DNA of 64,000 bases from Conus ventricosus (taxonomy: Eukaryota > Mollusca > Gastropoda > Neogastropoda > Conidae), in assembly GCA_018398815.1 (NCBI GenBank), contig CM031620.1:68196314-68260313 (forward strand), given 5' to 3'. Made by a program: the position numbers and the translations under genes. This document shows, in pieces, positions 59,213-64,000 of this stretch. The notes beneath the pieces were generated by a model. It was not told the DNA's origin. It saw only the letters and a program-made list of their open reading frames with translations, and searched no databases. Position 1 is the stretch's first letter. Each line of letters starts with the position of its first letter.

Positions 59213-59310
59213 TGTGACGGACCGTTTTTCATCCGGTCACAAATTTTCACATGCGACCGTGCTTACCGGAAGGTAGTTGTCCGGAAGCCGGAAAAAAAAA
59301 ATTGTAATGA

Positions 59311-59550
59311 TGAACAAATATGCTGATGTATGCCTCAAGTTCTAGTGAAATATGATGTGGCTAATGAACATGAACAAATATGCTGATATGTGGCTCAAGT
59401 TCTAGTGAGATATGATGTGGCTAATGAACATGAACGAATATGCTGATATGTGGCTCAAGTTCTAGTGAGATATGATGTGGCTAATGAACATGAACGAATA
59501 TGCTGATATATGGCTCAAGTTCTAGTGAGATATGATGTGGCTAATGAATA
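59311..59550 (+). repeat. 60-bp tandem repeat, 4 copies
   Basis: Exact 60-bp period. Units begin TGAAC(A/G)AATATGCTGAT and end GTGGCTAATGAACA, with only a few substitutions between units. Confidence 0.97.
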
Positions 59551-59705
59551 TGAAGATAGTTGTGATTCTAATGAATGGTGGCCATGATAATCAAGTAAGT
59601 TAATCAGTTTCCCCAGGTTGATAGTGTTCCCTGGATTGACAGGGACTGACTGCTACTGAGGCTAGGGCCGGGGCCGTAGCTGGTTGACGCCCCGTTCTCC
59701 ACCGG

Positions 59706-60537
59706 CTGTTACTGGTGTGGAGAGGCCGGCCTGAGCGCCGACAATCGCCCTACCTACCACTGCGCCCGTGACCGGTCAGTGTTGGGCCAGTGAAGAGGAG
59801 ACATCGCTCCTGTTACTGGTGTGGAGAGGCCGGCCTCAGCGCCGACAATCGCCCTACCTACCACTGCGCCCATGACCGGTCAGTGTTCGTCCAGTGAAGA
59901 GGAGACATCGCTCCTGTTACTGGTGTGGAGAGGCCGGCCTGAGCGCCGACAATCGCCCTACCTGCCACTGTGCCCGTGACCGGTCCGTGTTGGGCCAGTG
60001 AAGAGGAGACATCGCTCCTGTTACTGGTGTGGAGAGGCCGGCCTGAGCGCCGACAATCGCCCTACCTGCCACTGTGCCCGTGACCGGTCCGTGTTGGGTC
60101 AGTGAAGAGGAGACATCGCTCCTGTTACTGGTGTGGAGAGGCCGGCCTGAGCGCCGACAATCGCCCTACCTGCCACTGTGCCCGTGACCGGTCCGTGTTG
60201 GGTCAGTGAAGAGGAGACATCGCTCCTGTTACTGGTGTGGAGAGGCCGGCCTGAGCGCCGACAATCGCCCTACCTGCCACTGTGCCCGTGACCGGTCCGT
60301 GTTGGGCCAGTGAAGAGGAGACATCGCTCCTGTTACTGGTGTGGAGAGGCCGGCCTGAGCGCCGACAATCGCCCTACCTGCCACTGCGCCCGTGACCGGT
60401 CCGTGTTGGGCCAGTGAAGAGGAGACATCGCTCCTGTTACTGGTGTGGAGAGGCCGGCCTGAGCGCCGACAATCGCCCTACCTGCCACTGTGCCCGTGAC
60501 CGGTCAGTGTTGGGCCAGTGAAGAGGAGACATCGCTC
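59706..60537 (+). repeat. 104-bp tandem repeat, 8 copies
   Basis: Units start CTGTTACTGGTGTGGAGAGG at 59,706, 59,810, 59,914, 60,018, 60,122, 60,226, 60,330 and 60,434. All are exactly 104 bp with one to six substitutions, mostly at the same positions (for example CTACC/CTGCC and TGGGCC/TGGGTC). It is GC-rich in an AT-rich region. Constant unit length with shared variants points to recent unequal exchange or replication slippage. Confidence 0.98.
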
Positions 60538-61105
60538 CTGCTTCTGTGCCAGCGACCTGCGTTCGAGGACGTCGCTGTGTGTGTGGTCTGTGTACCACAG
60601 CTTTGTGTTGGTGTAGAGCCACAGGTGGTGTGTGTGCCACCACTTCTGATTAGTGTTGAGCCACAGGTCTTAGATGTTTTGAGCCACAGATCGTAGGTGA
60701 GGCTGGTCGCCGTGTGCTGGCGGAGACGATAGTGTTAATTTTTTTTCTCTCTTTCCCCTTCTTCATTGCGAGCCACAACTTTGAAGAGACTCTGTGTCAG
60801 ACTTGCCTCGTCGCTGCCGTCGTCATCAGCGCTGGACCCGGCAGTTAGTTAAGATTGTATTAATTTGTTGTATAAGTACACCTGAGGGTGGGTGTACCAA
60901 CCTATATTTGATCGTGTGTTTATTTGTATGTTTTGTTTAATGGCTCGGGCGGCATAAAAAAGAAGAGTTATTTGTTGCCTGGCTGTCAATGATCGGATGG
61001 ATGGGTGTGTGTATGTGAATTAGAAAAAAGTCGTGCATGCATCCATAATTCTGAATGAGAGTCAGACAGTCAGATATCCACACACACACTTCCATCCGTA
61101 ACATC

Positions 61106-61120
61106 TGGTGACCCCGAAGT
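61106..61120 (+). promoter_or_regulatory. tRNA primer binding site of the gypsy element
   Basis: TGGTGACCCCGAAGT, two bases after the LTR end. It begins TGG, complementary to the universal CCA 3' end of tRNAs. TGGTGACCCCGA-type sites are common in gypsy-group elements. Confidence 0.85.
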
Positions 61121-61999
61121 ACTTTTTCGCATTAACCTTCCAAATTGTTAGGATTAGGATTTCTTTTGTGAGCCCTTATAGTGTCCCCAGTTATTAAGTT
61201 GGGACACGTTGACAGACTTTTCTTTTGAGTGCATTGATTGTTTTGTGTTCTGTATGACTGTTTCATGTTGATTTAATTTCCTGTCTGCAGCGTAACGGGG
61301 TATCTCTTTTGTATAGTTTCTGGAGGTACGAGGGCCTAGTTCTTTATCTTCTGTGGGCTTTAGTTTGATTCTCTTTTGTTACCCTTCTGATTATTTCTAT
61401 TTCTATCTTTTTGGCTTGTGGATTGTGTTGCTTCTATAGCATTCTGAGGATTCTTTCTCTTGAATGAATGTGTGTATGATTGGCTGCCTGGGCCATTTTT
61501 AAAAAAAGATACCCCCCCCTTCCCCCCAAAGAAAACCCCCCCAACAAGAGTGTCTTCATTCATATATGCATTGATTACTGATTTATGCATGTGTATGTTT
61601 GATTATTGATTGATTTATGTATATTCAATCATGATTGAGTTCCGTTTATTCATTGTTGATTGATTTATGCATTTGTTTCCTCATTAGTGCTGTTATTGAT
61701 TCATGCATTTGTTGTTTACCTACCATTGATTATTAAGTGCCTTTCCCAAACCCGTGAGCTTCTGTTACTGCTATCGTTCCCCATTCCCCAAACACGTAAA
61801 TTTCTATTATTCCTGTCGTTTCGTTCCCTTTCAAAATTAGTCGTAGTTTTTTTTAAAGTGTGATAGATATATATGTTTGTGTGAAAAAAAAAGAGAAAGG
61901 AAAAAAAAACATACTAAACTTCTTTGAAATATATTTCAGTGGCCATAGTGTCTAAACGTTCTTTACATTGTATTTGGTCCACTGACTTAGTGTTTCGTT
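61121..61999 (+). other. gypsy leader between primer site and gag
   Basis: AT-rich, non-coding. Contains a C-rich patch (61,512-61,545) and several copies of TTGATT(G/A)ATTTATG(C/T)AT between 61,560 and 61,700. Confidence 0.6.
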
Positions 62000-62900
62000 A
62001 TGGCCTCTGAGGATGAAGATAAAATTTTCACTAAATACTTACAACATGGTAAGGCATTTGGTCTTGAAGGAGAACTTTTACTAGACTATGTTGATAAATG
62101 TATTAGGCAAGATTTAGAAAGAGAAGAGAGAATCAGAGTGAGACAAATGCAGGAAGAACAGGAAACTAAAAGAGCACAACAGGTAGAGGAAACTAAAAGA
62201 GCAAAAGAGATAGAAGAAACTAAAAGAGTACAAGAGGAAACTAAAAGATTAGGACAAGTTGAAGAAACTAAAAGATTAGAACAAGTTGAGGAAACTAAAG
62301 AATCCAGTTAGAACATTCTCGTCAGGGAGTAGTTTCAGGCGAGGACAGTCGAAGTGCTAGTGCACCCAGGTCTAACGCCCCTCGTCCTACCTTTCCCAAA
62401 TTACCTCCCTTTAAGGAAACGAGTAATGACATTGACAGTTATCTGTTCAGGTTCGAAACCCATGCTCGTTTTTTTAGGGTGGTCAGAAAATCTATGGGTT
62501 ACATATCTCTCTGCATTACTTGAAGGTTCAGCTCTCACGTTTTATCATAGTTTGGCAGAAAACAATGTTGTTTCGAATGAGCTTTTGAAAGAAAGTTTGC
62601 AAAAGAAGTTTTAGTGTACTCCAGATGGTTTTAGAAAGCGTTTTCGGGAATCAAAGCCCAGGGCAGATGAACCTTTTTATTTTTTTTCTGTTGAACTTAG
62701 ACGCCTTCTGGATCGTTGGATTTCGTTGTCCAAAATTGAGAAAACTTTTCAGGGTCTTGTTGATCTTAGTTTGAGAGAACAGTTTTTAGAGTGTGTTTTG
62801 AAGGATTTGGCTACTTGTCTATGTGAGAAAGATGAAAAAAACATTTGATGCTTTGATCATGTCTGCTGAATCGTACAGGCTTCTTTCCAGAAAGGCTGAT
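62000..62900 (+). pseudogene. gypsy gag, frame-broken
   Basis: Gag forms the particle shell. The start MASEDEDKIFTKYL (62,000) is followed by a basic/acidic coiled-coil-like segment in which (Q/E)VEETKR(A/L) recurs five to six times (62,150-62,305), then a stop at 62,311. In other frames: PTFPKLPPFKETSNDIDSYL (62,388-62,447), LSALLEGSALTFYHSLAENN (about 62,509-62,568), GFRKRFRESKPRADEPF (62,630-62,680) and FSVELRRLLDRWISLSKIEK (about 62,686-62,745). This order is that of a retroviral-type capsid region. At least three frame changes and one in-frame stop are needed. Confidence 0.82.
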
Positions 62901-62984
62901 GTAAATATTTTTGCCTCTGTTTCTCATACTTCTGGACAGTCAGATAGACTCCCCTCCCGTGGTCAGTCAGATAGAGGTCGCAGG

Positions 62985-63747
62985 TTGCCCCTCAGCCTGT
63001 TCAGAATCCCAGACCCCAGCTAATCGAGGCGGTGGTAACCGTTACCGTCGTCGTGGTGCTCATCAGTATTCAGGCAATAGAAGTGCATCAGAAAATACTT
63101 CCTCCCAGTCTCCTACTGTTGTCTGTTTTCTGTGTAAAAAGACAGGGCATGTAGCTTCCAAATGTTCTTGGAAGTCGGGTAAAAACCCATGCAAGATTTG
63201 CACTCTTAGCCATCCTGATAGATGCCCTTTTGTCACTGGCAGTTCAACTGTTGTCGACAAGTCAGCTGACAAACAATCTACTACTGCTTGTTCGATATTT
63301 CCCTCCCCATTCGCTTGTTTATCTGCTGGCGAATTTACAGGAACGTTACACTTAGAATCTGGTTCTGTTAATGGCACTCTAAGTTCTGTATTGCATGACA
63401 CTGGTGCTACCATTTGTGGTGTTCGCAAGAGACTAGTTTCCGATAGCCAGATGCTAGGTACTACAGTGAGCTGTGTTTCTTTGGGAGGACGAGTGGATGA
63501 ATTCCCACTAGCTACAGTTCATGTCAGTTGTCCCTACTTTGAGGGTGATCTAACCTGCTGTGTCCTAGACAGTCCTGTCGCAGATCTTATCATAGGTAAT
63601 GTTCCTGGTGTCTGTGAAGACAGTGCTTCCACTGATGTGAGTGAACCTTTCTCTCTAGCCGCCGTTACGAGGGCTAGAGATAAGCATGTTGGGGACAAAA
63701 AGCCTTTGTGTTGGATCCCTAATGATCTGAACATTTTCCCATTCTGA
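62985..63747 (+). pseudogene. gypsy Gag zinc knuckle and aspartic protease, single open stretch
   Basis: The frame open from 62,911 carries an Arg/Gly-rich segment (NRGGGNRYRRRG), a CCHC knuckle CFLCKKTGHVASKC (63,124-63,165, C-x2-C-x4-H-x4-C complete), a further Cys-rich bit (NPCKIC), and the protease with LHDTGAT (63,391-63,411, active-site DTG intact) and LIIGNVPG (63,582-63,608). It ends at a stop at 63,747; the sequence then continues in another frame. The first 25 codons of the open frame are probably out of phase with the true gag frame. Knuckle and protease fused in one frame is normal for the family. Confidence 0.85.
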
Positions 63748-64000
63748 TCTTATCCAGAAACAGAAGGATGAGTCATTGAAGTCTTGCTTTCAGTTAACGT
63801 CTTCTGATGTGTCTGCTGTGTCTACTTCTGATGTTGTTGTACCTACAGTTGTTCTTTCACAAGGTACTTCAGTACCATGGTCAGAAATAGCCCCACTCAG
63901 TTCTGGCAGGAAAGATGTTTCTGTTAAGAATTCTCCAGGAAGTGTTCCTTGTTTGAACCCTGCTTCAAATTCTCGTGATTCTGTGGTCGCGTACACAGTC
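63748..64000 (+). pseudogene. gypsy pol linker after protease, partial
   Basis: After a frame change the sequence reads SDLIQKQKDESLKSCF (63,747-63,795) and stays open to the window edge. The QK-DESL segment is what usually precedes the reverse transcriptase. The rest lies outside the window. Confidence 0.6.

Larger units (their letters stand above)
59213..61103 (+). repeat. gypsy 5' LTR with two internal tandem arrays
   Basis: Begins TGTGACGGACCG and ends CATCCGTAACA, directly followed by the primer binding site. The ends are an imperfect inverted repeat (TGTGACGG and CCGTAACA). At 1,891 bp it is long. Over half of it is a 4 x 60-bp and an 8 x 104-bp array. The element start is given by the primer site, but the second LTR is outside the window, so the left edge is inferred from the terminal match and from the LINE coding sequence that stops there. 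Confidence 0.78.
59213..64000 (+). mobile_element. second Ty3/gypsy retrotransposon, 5' part, runs off the window
   Basis: 5' LTR (59,213-61,103), primer binding site (61,106-61,120), a 0.9-kb leader, gag (from 62,000), CCHC knuckle, aspartic protease and the start of the pol linker, all on the plus strand in the usual order. It lies inside a minus-strand LINE fragment. Gag and the protease-pol junction have frameshifts, so this copy is probably inactive. Confidence 0.88.

Noticed and set aside
59706..60537. Eight regularly spaced repeats as a CRISPR-like array
   Set aside because: The units are contiguous 104-bp copies with no unique spacers, inside a retrotransposon LTR, in a eukaryotic context.
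62000..63747. An intact, active retroelement
   Set aside because: Gag has an internal stop and several frame changes and the protease-pol junction is frameshifted.

Overview
The window looks like repeat-rich intergenic DNA from a mollusc, most likely a gastropod. That assignment is inference. It rests on the families recognised (RTE/CR1-type LINEs, Ty3/gypsy elements whose protease carries an IIGN(I/V)PG motif, a Tc1-like DNA transposon, a tRNA-derived SINE), on the many long (CT)n, (GT)n, (CA)n and (ATC)n microsatellites, and on the absence of any operon-like organisation. I recognise no host protein-coding gene and no functional RNA gene. Almost all coding signal is broken transposable-element sequence.

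Layout. 1-1,240: degraded LINE reverse transcriptase. 1.3-2.7 kb: microsatellites. About 2.7-30.1 kb: a block of abnormal sequence in which nearly every position lies in a short homopolymer run. It reads like poor consensus rather than biology. Within it a few true signals survive, chiefly an RTE-type LINE at 25.7-28.6 kb and a minisatellite at 19.3-19.5 kb. 30.1-33.4 kb: ordinary AT-rich sequence with small duplications. 33.4-35.4 kb: an RTE-type LINE 5' part split by a 5'-truncated RNase H-bearing LINE with an 8-bp target duplication. 36.9-39.4 kb and 40.0-42.7 kb: ORF1 (PHD-like plus SGNH esterase-like) and ORF2 (endonuclease plus reverse transcriptase) of CR1/Jockey-type LINE(s). 44.4-44.7 kb: a SINE. 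45.5-53.65 kb: a Tc1-like transposon whose transposase is split by a 6.55-kb Ty3/gypsy element on the minus strand with two LTRs of about 1.5 kb. The right two thirds of this composite (49.1-54 kb) has the same homopolymer corruption as the first block. 54-59.2 kb: microsatellites, LINE 3' ends, a degenerate tandem repeat and a minus-strand LINE fragment. 59.2-64 kb: a second Ty3/gypsy element on the plus strand (LTR with two internal tandem arrays, primer binding site, gag, zinc knuckle, protease) that runs off the window and has inserted into that LINE fragment.

The least explained structure is a pair of arrays of short palindromic GTCGC/GCGAC units at 44.9-45.2 kb and 57.4-57.8 kb. They lie in opposite orientation and end in the same 23-bp sequence as an inverted repeat. 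They could be the ends of one large foldback-type element that later absorbed the Tc1/gypsy composite, or two unrelated copies of a short repeat.

The sequences act as layers of insertion rather than as cooperating genes: LINE in LINE, gypsy in Tc1, gypsy in LINE. Reading frames in the corrupted blocks cannot be trusted, and frameshifts there may be technical.
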